Below, piece by piece: positions 42,411 through 55,095 of a stretch of DNA of 64,000 bases (position 1 is its first letter; every line of letters starts with the position of its first letter). The position numbers and the translations under genes are program-made. The DNA lies in the NCBI GenBank assembly GCA_020746105.1, contig CM036626.1, positions 14,464,001 to 14,528,000 on the forward strand, read 5' to 3'. The DNA is from Trogon surrucura. Lineage: Eukaryota; Chordata; Aves; Trogoniformes; Trogonidae. The notes under the pieces were generated by a model. That model worked only from the letters and a program-made list of their open reading frames with translations. It was not told the origin of the DNA and made no database searches.

Positions 42411-44987
42411 ATTCAACATTATTCAACGACACCGGAGCCTGTCTAACAGGTTGCACATGTCAAGAGGGGCTGTCCCACCTCCTCTCCTTCCATCTCTTCC
42501 TGTTTCACGTTCCCTCCCCCTAACGCAGGCTGTTCCGCCCACTCCTTTGTGCTGGCTCTGATACTCAGACTGATTCAGTTTGTTCACCTGGAACGAATGT
42601 GTTGGGTTTTTGTCCTTGCTCACATCAGTTTTATGCTGGTTTAGTGCATCCAATCAGCTCAGTGAACAGTCTGACTGGAATAAGAGAACCGTATGTGTGT
42701 AAGTACGTACCTGGGAGCAGCCTCAAGTGGCAGCAGTGGGCCATTAGTACTGTTGTATTCATGAACTGTACTTTAAGAAACAATTAATTAAATATTTCAT
42801 AAATTGTCACGATAGAATAATTGAAGTATTTCCAGAAAGATTACTAGGATCTTGGATTTTAGGCTTAGTTTTTTTTTTATTTAAATTCTCTTGCTCTTGA
42901 AGTTTATGCAAGCACAAAGTTTCTATAAGTTGTCGGAGATGAGCTGCATAGTCAGAGCATTTCTACAGACATATCAAAATCTATTTACTGGCAAATTCAA
43001 AATTTCAGCCAGGAAAAAAAAGAATGCAAACCTCCATAAAAACCCAGTTCTCTGGAATACAAAGCCAATTAGCAGTAAGAATTTCCTAATGGGAAGAAAA
43101 AGCAAAGGCTCTCCTAGAAGAAACACTAAAAAAGCCAAACTGAAACCCAAACAAAACGTATCACAATTCAGGCTTCGGTCTGCAAAGGGACTTGTTTTCA
43201 GGAAATTTAACTCACAACACTAGTATATGTAATCAATGACATATTTCAAGACTACTTTTCTAGAATTTCTTGGAAACAATGCATGTTTTTCAAGAATTCA
43301 AATTGGCCACTACTCCAACCACAACCTCAACCTTTTCATAGCTTGAAATTATAGTTAGGTCTTGGAATATCTCAAAGGAAATTTCCAATCCATTTGCTAC
43401 AGGAGCATCCGTGGAAACAAATTTTCAAATTGCTTCATAAGACAACTTCCTAGCACCAGATCCAGAAAAGCACTTCAGGAATGTACATGAAAGATTGTTT
43501 TTTAGATATACTAAAACTACACAACCAGTGTAGAACCTAGATGTCCTGAGACATGTACATGCTACAATGCAGCAATGGTACACCACCACTGAATAAAGCA
43601 CAGAGAGTTCTGTCGCCTACTATATGTAAGCAGCCAGGGGAAGGAGACAAGCCTGGGCGCCCATCTTCGACAAACTAGCCACAAAAGCACTTCTCCGGGA
43701 ATAAGGAGAACTCAGAATTCTGAACGGCCTCAAACTCCCCGTCAATGGCTATGATTCAAGCATTGAACATTTTTACTGTTTTGCTGAAGATGAAATACAA
43801 GATGAAAAGAGCCAAATATTCCAAAGGTGCACTGCCAGACACGACTGCAACTCTCTCCAAACTAACAAATGTAGGTTCCACATATTGTTCCCTGCAGTGT
43901 TTATATTCAACAACTCTTTCAAGAAAACATATTGCATAGGATTGCAGTTAAAACTATAAAATTCTTTCTAAGAACATTGAAAGAGATCATCATTTTGAAC
44001 ATACAGGAAAATACATGGGAAAAATATATTAGAATTCTTTTTGGAGATTGTTAGATCAGTGAAAGACAGGCACACTGCTCAAATGAACATGCAACTGGAA
44101 GATTACAACAAATGTTAAACCTACAGTTGCAGGCTGCATATCTGGGTCTTCAGACGTATTTGGGGGGAAGGAGTCACTGCATTCTTTTCAAAAGGCTGAG
44201 TTTTACGTAATCTAAATACTGTCAGATTTTTTTTCATTTTCTACACCTTGAAACATACACAGTTACAGGTATGCGACACACAGCATTTTAATGCTGTTAA
44301 GAAACAGTGACATGACATTGCACAGAAAAAAGTGATATGATCAAAACCTTGAAATTTTGAACAAGCCAAGTCAACACCCTTGCACAAACCAGTGCACTCC
44401 TCCTCCTGTGACTGAGGACCAATGACAAAATGCCTAAAGACATTTTTCAGCTATAAGCAGATCAGCAAGCATTTAATTAGGTGATCAGACAAGAATTGAC
44501 ATCCGTTTCGTGTTTCTCTAAAGAAGATTATGAGAGCCTGAACTGAAGCACTTTAAACAGGACATGCATAATCAAATTTACAGCAGCCCCTCTCGGTTTG
44601 CTCAGCCTGATGTAGGATCCAAATGACCTCTGGAATTGGGCTTCAGAGGCGAACAAGGCAGAGCTGAGGGCTGAATTTACCGCCTTTTCTCACAGAGTTG
44701 CAAAACATCCTGTGGGAATTCTTTCTAACTCTGTTTTCCCTTGTGTCTAGTTTTGGTCCATAAAATCATCTTTAGAATAAACCCAGAAAACATAGAAAGT
44801 ATCTAAGGGGTTTGAACTACTGATCATCATTACTCAGCCTGCCATATTTTTCTAAAGACAAATCTACTTTTAAGGTCCTTCGGAACGTGCCTATTCTTCT
44901 CAATAACAGGAAAAAATAATTGTCGCTGACATGGAGTTTTCTGCTTTAGAGGTGCCCTAACTGATCCAACATCTTTCTGTCTCCCAG

Positions 44988-45033
44988 ACGGAAGGATCCT
45001 CAATTGCACAAGAAAGATACTTTCAAGCTACAG
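44988..45033 (+). other. Candidate ASPN noncoding 5'UTR exon
   Basis: ASPN must have a noncoding exon upstream because its first coding exon starts at an acceptor. A strong acceptor (ATCTTTCTGTCTCCCAG) at 44971-44987 is followed 46 nt on by CTACAG|GTAATC. It lies 0.9 kb before the first coding exon. There is no transcript support and no comparison with other species, so it remains a guess. Confidence 0.2.
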
Positions 45034-45949
45034 GTAATCTAGAAAATTGATGGGGTTTATGGCATTAAATTCAAGCACAGCGCGTTTTCATCTCCTATCA
45101 GCTGGCTGCCCCGTTATCATGTACGACGACAAAGACAGGCTGGAAAAAACCACCCCACCACATTTATTGAAAAACAGGCACACAAAAGTATTGGGTTCCA
45201 GCTTTTTTCTGGATGTAATTTCAGTTCCTGATTCCAAACGATACAGATCCATAATCTGCATGCCCTTGTCAGAGAAAGCCCTCATCAAATTAAAGTCGAT
45301 AGAAAAGCACTCGCATACAGACGTGAACTTCTATCAATAGCAGTAATAAGCAAATGACTGGAATATGGGAAAACCTGTTGTCAGGACTGAAAACTGTCAC
45401 TTTTCCCAGATTAGAATTAATTTGGAAATCTGTTTAATTAGAATTGTTCAGAGAGTAGAACAACAAATGTTTTATGGAATATCCTGATGAGTGCATTTTA
45501 TGTATTGCTGATCAAGTATTTTCCAATCTACTAGATACAAGCAATGCAGAGATAGTAATTTATCCCATTTAAAATATTTTTTTTTTAAGAATGAATAAAA
45601 TAAATCCAATTGCAAGTTCTGGTAAAATTTACTACAAAAATTAGACTTTGAAGCAAATAAAGATATTATTTTTAAAACTTGAGTAAAAACTCCAATATGA
45701 CATTAATGTATAATATATTTAGCTTAAATAATATTATAATATATGATTTTATATTAATAATTCTTGTTTTAAAGAGTATTTTTATATTCTTCATCCTTCA
45801 TATACTAATTAAACCTTCATATTCAGAATAGACCTTAATTTCAGCACCAGAGATTGATGCAGTGAGTAAAATAAATGGTTTAATACCTTTATTTGTTGTT
45901 TCACATTCACTGATTCTTGTGTTTGGGTTTGTTTGCTTTCCTCTTCAAG

Positions 45950-46220
45950 ATTTGCCATCCTGATTAAGAAGATATGAAAGAATACACACTCCTCCTCTTC
46001 TTGGCTTTGTGCTCTGCCAAACCTCTCATTGGTCCTTCATATTTTACATTAAAGAATATGATGCTCCAAGATATGGAAGAAGATGACGATGATGATGATG
46101 ACGACAATTCTCTATTTCCAACCACTGAACCAATTTTACCACTAATTCCTTTTGATCTATTCCCAGTATGCCCCTTTGGATGCCAGTGCTATGTGAGAGT
46201 TGTCCATTGCTCTGACCTAG
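45950..46220 (+). CDS. ASPN: ASPN first coding exon (signal peptide, Asp tract, Cys cluster)
   Basis: The acceptor CTCTTCAAG at 45941-45949 precedes 24 nt of 5'UTR and the ATG at 45974, which opens a clear signal peptide ending near CSA. The Asp tract is coded by mixed GAT/GAC codons after GAA GAA. The cluster [14 protein letters not shown] marks class I SLRPs. Ends at CTAG|GTAAGA with one base of codon 83. Confidence 0.96.
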
Positions 46221-49200
46221 GTAAGAATAAATTTGTATCTGGTCTCCTTTGGAGAATTTGCTCCATAAATTGCACACATTCACATATTCCCGTGCTAGTA
46301 ATTTTCAAAAGGAGCTTACATTTTTTCAGTTAGACTTGCAAACCATAACTAATTCATGTCCAGCAACTAATTTGTGTGCAGCGCTTTTTACAACATATAT
46401 ACTTTCCCAGTTCACGTGCATCAGTTTATAAAGTCAATAAGCTGCTATGGCCACCTTCCATCAGCAAGGACTTCTAGTAATAACACCACAGACTGGAAAG
46501 GCACTTAGGATATGTGACAAATAACTGTAAAACTGCTTAACAGAATACTGATTGGGGTAGTAAGTACATAATAATCTGCACAGCTTTTTATCCACTAAGA
46601 CAACAATCACAGAATGTGCAAATGCTTATATTTACATTTTAGATTACACTTTCTCCTACTGCTTTTACTTGCATTAAGTTATAACCAAACAGAGGAGCAC
46701 CAAAGTTTGCTGTATCTTCAGTTTGCATTAGACAAGTTAGTTCCCTCCCTCAAAAAAGACTATGGCTAAACAAGTGCTTCATTCACAGCTACAAAACAAC
46801 AGGTCAACTGATGAGAAAACACAACAAAGGAAAAAGAGGCCATAAACAAACCACAAAGAAGTTTGACACAAACACATAACTGAGATATAAACTATTCGCT
46901 CAGCCTGACTTTCATTAAAACGTGTATCACTGGTAACAACATTTGAACTGAAGGCAAATCTGCTACTGACACTGGTGCAGACACATACTAGTCCTAATAT
47001 TAATATTATTAACTGTGCCAATTCTAATTAGCGTTTATTGCAGTTCTTCCATAATTCAGGGTAATCGAAGGACTATGCTCCTGACACGAGCACAGTGGCA
47101 ATGACTTTCATTCTCATCACAGCTCTGCCATCATCCTAAACTTAATCCTAGACTCCTCATGTCTTAGAAACATTGAGTCAGTGCATAAATTGCTGCTTTC
47201 AAAATGTGTCATTGTTAAGGAACCAAACCAAACTTTTGTCAACCACAACAAACTGTAGTTGTTGCATCTGGTCTACAGTTTGCATATTGTTTAAGGTCAC
47301 ACAGAAAAAAACCTCACCATCCTATTAATAGACTTCATCTGTAAATAACTGCAACCTATTAAATATGGAATTGTTAATAAACTGGACCAGCACTTAGCAC
47401 TTGACGCATCAGCATTTCCACTGACAGGGAAGTTACTATCCCTTGCCAGTCTCTTCTGCTGATTCAGGATCCCAGATGGCATGAAGTGAAGTGGTTTTGT
47501 AACTGAGGAGAGAACTCAATTGGGGGATTTATACAACTGGTAATTAAGTACTGGCAGCTGGAAGACCACCTGTTGTGCACTTTTAGCAAGAGGACACGTA
47601 CAGCTGAATGAGCAAACGCAGGGCTGGATACGTATCCCTGCCAGTACAACGGAGAGGGCAGTGCAGGGCTAGAAAGAAGCATTCGAGCACTGAGCAGAAA
47701 TCCCTTAAAGCCACTGCAGCAGCCCTGTTTCTCAGTGCAGAACCGCAGCTCCGAGTTCTCCGAGGGCTACTTTCTCCAGGGACTTCAGCAGTTTTCCTGC
47801 AGCTCTGAGGCTGTTTATTTCGTAGATGCAAGGAATCTGCAATGAGCACCCTAGTCAAGCTTTTCACCGTCACAGGTAGCTGCAGGAAACTATGCACTTT
47901 TGTGATGCGTTCTCACACAATTAGTTACTCTCTTATCGAATATTCCCTTCCCTCCTTTTCTTTATGGCTGTTCATATTTTCTTTCCCATTCTATTTATCA
48001 ACAGTCTTACTGGTTTTTGCTGTTTAATAGTTAATTTCTCTGGGCTTATATACAGGCACATAACGTTTCTGTTTATGTCACATACTTAAATAGGTTTGAC
48101 ATCAATACCTCGCAACATTCCACCAGATACTCGTATGATTGACCTTCAAAACAACAAAATAAAGGAAGTCAAGGAAAAGGATCTCCAAGGACTCACATCA
48201 CTTTATGTAAGCTTGCTATCTTTCAAGTTTGAAATCTTATTTAGCAATCTGAAATATTTTGATCCTTTAAAAATACAAAGTGTCTTTCTTCTCCAGTAGT
48301 ATCCATAAAAATATAGTCTAGCACTTGCATATTTGCCTGCTCCCACATAGTAAGAAGCAAATTTCTCTGAGCTGTAAGAACTACGCTATTTTCTACAACA
48401 TCCGGAATATGTACCATATGTACCTCACCACAAAGGTCCTCAAGGTTTCTGATTTCTTCAGCCCTTAGCATGCCCAGAAGCATTCCTTACATTTTAAAGG
48501 CTGCAAGAGAGGTGCTCCTTTTTTTTTACCTGATGAGCTTACAGAAGTAGAGGGTATTTTCAAGAGCACACAGTGTACAACAAACACATACACCACTGCA
48601 ACTGATGTTACAAATCCAATTGGCCTGAACAGAACAACACTGCATTACTGAAAAGGTCAGCTGCTTTACTACTGTTTTTTAACATGAAACACATTAAATT
48701 AATGTAAACCAAATCCTTTTCAATCATATTTAGTTTCTAAGCAAGAACCGAAGATTCACAAGATCTAAGTCTTTATGAATGAACTTTTTAATTGTTACGA
48801 GTTAAGCAAGGATAGACAAAATAGCAACTTTGTCTGGCACAAATTGTTTCCAATTCCCTTTAAGTGTCTTGTGCCTGGGTACAGAATGGTCTTACCACCA
48901 AGTTAGGAGTAAACACATTAACCGTGGTTTATATTCAGTACAAAAGATCTTACAGAAACTAATCTCCAGTGACTGAGGAAGTCAGTGGAATACATCACCA
49001 ATCATCTCATGATTATATTAGAGTCAGCACTTAATTGTGTGATAACTGAAAACTCTGAGCTGTTTTGATTTTTCTCATCAGATCATTTGTGGCAAGGTCT
49101 AACAAAATTGTTACTGAAAGCAAAGTTTACTTTGTACAACTTGCCTGAGTACTTTAGCAAAGGCACAGATGGCAGCTTGGATTAGGAAGGAGCATTTCCT

Positions 49201-52200
49201 GTTTATTTCCTTAAGCTATCCTCATTTTTTCTGGGGAAAAAAAGATGAACTGTGTTTTGCTCTATTTTTTTTTTTCACAACTTCAGAGAGCAAATGAGCT
49301 CCAGAGAGTTTAAAGAAGTAAAAAAGGATCAAAAATTAATATTCTAAGTATGGAAATGCAGAGATGTGATTTGACATACAAAATAATTACAGATACCTCA
49401 TATTTTGTCTGTAGCATCTCATTAAAAGCTCTCTGATAACAAATAGCAACCAAGAAAGAAAAACCGTCCCGAAAAGGGCTAGTGTACTGTACACAAGAGA
49501 CTCAAATTCACAGGAGTTGAAAAATCATGGAAATATATATATTCCTGTGCACATTATACAATATACACATATACAAAATACACATTAACTTATAAGGAAT
49601 TCAGATAAAAACCCCTGACTTCTATTTTGTAGCATCATGTTGAAATAAAAGGTGAAATTCTGAATTTTGAGGCTTCATCTGCATTAAGGAACATCACCAC
49701 CAACCAAAAAAAGATATAACCCACACACAATCCCGCAAAATATATGTAGATGAACATGTTTTGCCAAATCTGCTTGCTATCCATTGGCATCTTGTCAGCT
49801 CTGACTAGTTTTTCTCTACCTTCTAGGTGACACTCCAGCTTTCAGGTTCTGTTTAGTTTTTCACAATGAATTGAAATGCCTAAAGAACATGCAAAATGCT
49901 AAAGTTTGTTATGATAGAAAAGTAAAATACTTAAAATGCTTAATCGTTAAATTATATATCAAATTCGTGTCCTAAAATTCACAAATGCAAGATTCCTATG
50001 AAAAAAAAATTTCTTTGTATTGCTCTTCCCATATCTCACAGGCACTGGCTTTGAACAACAATAAAATAACCAAGATCCATCCAAAAGCCTTTCAATCAAC
50101 AAAGAAGCTACGACGACTCTATTTGTCCCATAACCAGCTAACTGAGATTCCAACAAATCTACCGAACACTTTAGCAGAGCTCAGAATTCATGCTAATAAG
50201 GTTAAGAAAATCCACAAGGACGCATTTAAAGGAATGAAGTCTCTACATGTTTTAGGTAAGCAGAAGAGAAAATGTCTTTATCAAAAAAGTAACATATTAT
50301 ATATCATTTTCATTCAAACATTTCCCCAGTGTGCAATTTCCTGTAAAAGCAATATCCATACTTTCACAACTTAACTTCTGTGTAAAGTTGCTACATAGGT
50401 CAAGTTTCTGGCAACGCTGGAAGCCAAGTTAGAGACCCTTTATTAACTGAAAGCTGTGACTGCCACCCCTCAGAGCAGGTCACCAAAGCTAAACATTAAT
50501 TAGTATTTAGAACATCAGAAGTCACAAATAAAATTAAATTGGTTGTTTATAAGTTAGTCTAACATACAGAGAAACCTATCACATAAATATTTTTTTTTTC
50601 TCCCTTGGACAGAAATGAGTGCAAATCCTCTTAACAATGATGGAATAGAGCCAGGGGCTTTTGAAGGAGTAAATATCTACCATATAAGAATCGCAGAAGC
50701 TAAATTAACTTCAATTCCTAAAGGTTTGTTTTGCTTCACCTTTTCTCTTTCACCTATACCAGTACACTCCTAAACAAAATGCTTTAACATCTATATCATT
50801 ATTAAAATGTTCATACATTCTGATTTGTATTGTTCATTACTACCAAACCACTTTTTGCCCTTAGTATCCAATTCTACACCTCAAAAGCATGAGGTCCCAT
50901 ACGTGGTGTCAAATCATAGCCACGCACGATTTAACGGTGAACATGTTCTATACAAATGGAAACTAAGTTTGTAGGTCCTTCTATCTACAAATGTTATAAT
51001 GACACAAAAAATGAAAACACGTGTAACTTAAAGTGAGCACTAAAAATCTGAAAATCCAAAACGGAGAGATGGGTAGTCTTTCCTCTTAACATTGTAACTC
51101 AGACACAAGCAGCACCTTGCAGAATCATAAATTGGAATGTAAACTGGAATAAAGCCCAAACAAATACTAAAAGCACATCAGCTGGCACAAAGTCTGACTG
51201 GAAAGCTTCAGACTTTTCTTCTGTACTGTAATGCTACAACACACAGCAATGGCCATGGCAGCAGTGCTCTTCTAAGCCATACTAATAAAGGAAATATGTG
51301 GGTTGTCTTGCTCGGTGTCAGGGTGCCATCTAGACAGATCCTAGGAAAACTGAACGTAAGATCAGCAAACAGAAACTCAATCATGTCACTATTTTCTCTG
51401 CCCTCACTAGAAGGATGTTGTAAAAAGGATTCTCCGCCTCCTGATCCATTCGCTGACAGTTCTGAATTGAGACTATTTGGTAGCGCCTAAGGAAACCCAT
51501 TAAAAAGAAAGCTGGCAAAATCATACCAAATTTTGGAACTCTGAAATCTTAACATTAGCACATGCACTGAAATCTTTTTTAATTACTATTTTAAACCAAG
51601 CGATGTTGATTTTTTTTTTTTTTAAAAAGCAACATACTTGCATTGAACACCCATTTCTTTGAGGCAAACAATCCCTTCCCCCAAGATACTTCACTCAACC
51701 CTAAACACAAAGGAAAGAAGCTGTTTGGAGCATAATAAAATTTCCAACAAAAATGAATTTACTTCTTTCCCTCATACTGTGCATTTGTTTATCATCAGAA
51801 TTGCCCTCTAGTCTACTAGAACTTCACTTAGATGACAACAAGATCACATCAATTGAACTTGAAGATTTTAACCGGTATAAAGATCTTCAAAGGTAAAATT
51901 CCTTAGAATGTTTTTATTTGATAGAAGGTATGACTTTGCAGGACTTTTTTATTTGACATTTCTCTTGTTACTGAGAGAGAAGAGAATTTAAAATTGTGGT
52001 TTAGTAAGAACTACTGTAAATAGACCAAACTTTAAAAAAAAAAAAAATCAGCATACTAGCAACACAGGCTGTCTTCTAGCAAAAAATAAAACTAAGGCCT
52101 AAATTAAGGAAAATGTAGAAGTAGGAAAGAACGTAGTCCTGTTTATTTAAAAAATATAATATTTTTAACTAAGCCATATCTATAATTGTTCCTTTATAAG

Positions 52201-54067
52201 ACTTGCTCTTCTTTGGCTATTTTTTAGAACAACACTTTTTATTCCTGTGTAGTTATAGTGCTTGATAAAAGAGAATAATTTATTTCACAAGCAGATTGGT
52301 TGCTGTTTATCCATTTAACTCTTGCCATTAGAGTAGAAAAACTGGTCAACTGCTCACAGCAGGCTAACTGCTGTCCCTTTAAGTGGAGAGTAAATTAAGA
52401 AGAAAAAAATATTTGTTAGATCAATGGCGAGGGTTTACCCCATCAGAAGTAAGATTTCATCATCTCTCCCCAGTTCTTTTCTCCCCTTTGTCTACTGTGT
52501 ATTTAAATCTTTAAAAAAACGTATGCTCTTCAGTGCTGTTGTGAATCTCAATTAGTCTTCACTTAAATGTTCTTTGTACTATTTCTAGGCTAGGCCTTGG
52601 GAACAATAAAATCAAAGATGTGGAAAATGGAAGTTTTGCCAACATACCAAGTATACGTGAAATCCATCTTGAAAAAAATAAGCTCAAGAAAGTTCCTCCT
52701 GGATTACCTGAACTGAAATATCTGCAGGTCATACATTAAGCTTAATAGAAAGGTTTAGTAGTTATGAGTTGTTTGACTTTCACACTGTCAAAGTGATTAG
52801 AACGAAACCAAAAAGCAGTTAGCAGTTGCATATATTTTGACATGATTCTCGCGCTAGGAAAACCTGAGACCACACACGCACACAGGTACTTAAAGAAACA
52901 AAGAAGATTAAACAGCAGGAACACTTCCTAGAAAAAAAAGTAAACCAACATGCTACACCCAAAAACTTTGTTACAGATTTATTGTATTTTCCATATTAGC
53001 AAGCCAAAATGGAAATTTTCCACTCCCATTGCTGAAAAGTTTTAAATTCAAAGTAAATTATTTCAGAGGCTGAAATGATGAGATACAACTTTAAAATCCG
53101 TGTTTAGAACTAGATAAATTCTGCAAAAAAAAAGCTTTCAGAACACACTAACTTTTTGAATTCTGGAATAGCAATTAAAATCATAAATGTTTTCTAAGAC
53201 AACATATACCTTCGGATACTAAGCAGAAAAAAGCTTGGGGAAACAAGAAGAAATGCATAGAAGACAGAGCATACAATAAGATACCTGGTAAAAGCTTTTA
53301 CCTCTGAATTTCTGGTGTCACTTTCAATTAAACAAAAATATTTTGAGATATATATTAAAAAATATGAGAAACAAAGCCAAATATCAACTTACAATGTAAT
53401 GTAAAACTATATACATGTATATTATATACAGCATACAGACAAAAGAATTCTTTTGTCAATGTATATTATTTTACCTAACAAATTTTAAATTCTCCTATCA
53501 CAAGTCCTTTTTTTTACCTAACTTAAGCTATATTAGCATTAATTAATTTGTTCCTATAACCATACATGCAAATTTCACCCCATATCAACTTTTCTAGAGG
53601 CCATTTTCTAAAATTTCTTAAATCACTGAAAATTTACATTATGCACACGGATAAAATGCTGTACAGCTTTTCTTTTGTGGGAGATAACATGGCTGGAAGG
53701 AGACATTTTTAAAAGATTTAGCACAAATTTTTAATTCCTGCTACTATTAAGGTTTGCATCCAACTGATCTTATTAGCAAAGCCCAGTTACCTATATGCTA
53801 ACAAACGTTTACATATTTTTGCCCTTTACATACTGACTCTTATATCCTCCTCTTTTCTTACTGCTGCAGGTAGTCTTCCTTCATTCTAATCATATTGCAA
53901 AACTGGGAGTGAATGATTTCTGCCCGACAGGACGAAGAAAGAAGAAAGCGTTATACAGTGGCATAAGCCTCTTCAATAATCCTGTAAAGTCCTGGGAGGT
54001 CCAGCCTTCGACTTTCCGTTGCATTTTAGCCAGAAACAGCGTGCAACTCGGAAATTTCCTCAAGTGA
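45974..54067 (+). CDS. ASPN: ASPN, asporin (whole coding span, seven coding exons)
   Basis: Asporin is a class I small leucine-rich repeat protein of the extracellular matrix. The family binds collagen and TGF-beta/BMP and is found in skeletal connective tissue and periodontal ligament. Coding exons are 45974-46220, 48094-48206, 50042-50255, 50613-50723, 51799-51892, 52589-52727 and 53870-54067; they total 1116 nt, giving 371 residues plus TGA (human about 380). Parts in order: signal peptide [15 protein letters not shown], propeptide, eight-Asp tract (D37-D44), N-terminal cluster CX3CXCX6C (C66, C70, C72, C79), LRRs, and C-terminal cap cysteines C324 and C357. An NGS sequon at N273 is kept. 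There is no Ser-Gly glycosaminoglycan site in the N-terminus, as expected for asporin and unlike decorin or biglycan. ECM2 lies upstream in the same direction; OMD would be expected next, outside the window. Confidence 0.97.
48094..48206 (+). CDS. ASPN: ASPN LRR exon 2
   Basis: Encodes residues 83-120: [20 protein letters not shown], then [18 protein letters not shown]. Acceptor CTTAAATAG, donor TAT|GTAAGC, phase 1 in and phase 0 out. It matches the first LRR of asporin. Confidence 0.95.
50042..50255 (+). CDS. ASPN: ASPN LRR exon 3
   Basis: Encodes residues 121-191, including [38 protein letters not shown] and [19 protein letters not shown]. Acceptor ATATCTCACAG, donor TTTTAG|GTAAGC, leaving in phase 1. 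By family knowledge this stretch overlaps the region reported to bind TGF-beta. Confidence 0.96.
50613..50723 (+). CDS. ASPN: ASPN LRR exon 4
   Basis: Encodes residues 192-228: [20 protein letters not shown], then [16 protein letters not shown]. Acceptor CTTGGACAG; the donor AAAG|GTTTGT is non-optimal at +3 but still GT. Phase 1 at both ends. The intron before it is short (357 bp). Confidence 0.95.
51799..51892 (+). CDS. ASPN: ASPN LRR exon 5
   Basis: Encodes residues 229-259: [20 protein letters not shown], then [11 protein letters not shown]. Acceptor TTTATCATCAG, donor AAAG|GTAAAA, leaving in phase 2. The split codon gives Glu where other asporins usually have Gly (recalled). Confidence 0.94.
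52589..52727 (+). CDS. ASPN: ASPN LRR exon 6
   Basis: Encodes residues 260-306: [20 protein letters not shown], then [20 protein letters not shown]. It holds the conserved NGS sequon (N273). Acceptor TATTTCTAG; donor CAG|GTCATA, which lacks the usual A at +3 but is otherwise acceptable. Leaves in phase 0. Confidence 0.95.
53870..54067 (+). CDS. ASPN: ASPN last coding exon (C-terminal cap)
   Basis: Encodes residues 307-371 and the TGA at 54065-54067. It carries the final LRR ([17 protein letters not shown]) and the 'ear' repeat cap between C324 and C357, followed by QLGNFLK. The basic run RRKKK lies just after C324. Acceptor TTACTGCTGCAG. The end matches the asporin C-terminus closely. Confidence 0.96.
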   Translation, partial: VVFLHSNHIAKLGVNDFCPTGRRKKKALYSGISLFNNPVKSWEVQPSTFRCILARNSVQLGNFLK

Positions 54068-55095
54068 GGAAGTTGGTCATTTCAAAAGGCAACGTGTCCA
54101 CATCAGTTCTACAATACTTGAAATTTGCAGAAAAATGTAAATTTTACACTATTTAACCAGTTTACAAAGTATTTACTATTTCAGAGATGATTAAATAGAA
54201 ACAGTATGTTAGTAGGATCGATTGTATTATTTGACAATGTTCAACCTCTGTTTGAATAATTTAAACAAAAGCCTTTATATCTTATAGAAGGACTCTCAGA
54301 AGTGAAACTGGAAACTATATTTGATGTTTCCTATTATAAGTGTTAAATTCTTTACCTAAATCACATAGTTTTGACATATTCTTTCTTCCAAATTCTAAAA
54401 AAAAAAGTGGAAGTCACTTTTTCCAGAGTAAGGTCATTTTCCTCTGCCAAAAAGTGTTGTAAAATAGTTGCAGTCACCAGACTTCAAGGAAAACTTCTTT
54501 TGCCATTTTTGATAATCAGCAAAGATGCAATAGAACTGTACGGTATCGTGAGATCTTTTGTCTCTGAACTAGAATATATTTTAATAATCTGTTAAATGAG
54601 GGAAAGGCAGGCTCCATACCAAGAACTAACAAGCAAAAAAGGTTATGTTTTTGGTATTTCTTCTTGCAACTTTAAGAGGGAAGTGTCCTTCAATGGTTTG
54701 CCATCAGTATAATTAAGTGCATTCTGAACATTAAAAAGTAGGAGTCAAGATTTATCATATGCTTCAAGCTTAATAGGAATGATTATTAAACTCCCTTTAG
54801 GCCAGCACAGCCATTTTCTTTTATCTCTAACAATTGTAGCCATGTTTTTCATTTAATGTTTAAGTCTTTCTTTTTCGACATCACACGGGTTAAGAATGTC
54901 TCATTAATATAAGTACCTGAAAATTGCTGAATGCAAGCAGATAGCTGGAAATCAACTGCCCTGACTTCTTACGTAGGTCAGCACGTAGAATTCTCAATAC
55001 TGACAGTACTGTATAAAATGGATATTTGATATATCTGTTTAGTGTATATTTGCTATTGAGATTCAAAATAAATTAAATAAAGAATACCTGCATTT
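54068..55095 (+). other. ASPN: ASPN 3' untranslated region
   Basis: AT-rich sequence downstream of the TGA with no further splice signal needed. It is taken to end shortly after paired AATAAA hexamers near 55067-55081. The exact cleavage site is inferred. Confidence 0.6.
55067..55081 (+). promoter_or_regulatory. ASPN polyadenylation signals (two AATAAA)
   Basis: AATAAA occurs at 55067-55072 and again at 55076-55081, about 1 kb after the stop codon. This distance is typical of an SLRP 3'UTR. Confidence 0.6.

Larger units (their letters stand above)
27833..45949. other. 18-kb spacer between ECM2 and ASPN
   Basis: It contains the ECM2 3'UTR at its start and, presumably, the ASPN promoter and noncoding first exon towards its end. 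No coding exon of any recognised gene was found on either strand. Repeats are sparse: an ancient CR1/L3-like relic, a GATACTACAA tandem pair at 32771-32790, long T/A homopolymers and the TACA-type microsatellite listed separately. Parts such as 33580-34130 could be conserved non-coding DNA but this is not testable here. Confidence 0.6.

Noticed and set aside
42891..43223. A 110-residue Lys-rich plus-strand open frame in the ECM2-ASPN spacer
   Set aside because: The lysine content reflects A-rich DNA; there are no domains and no convincing exon borders.
47583..47897. A 104-residue minus-strand open frame in a GC-richer part of ASPN intron 1
   Set aside because: No recognisable domain, no splice context, and the residue composition is that of chance translation; the GC-rich block itself is unexplained.
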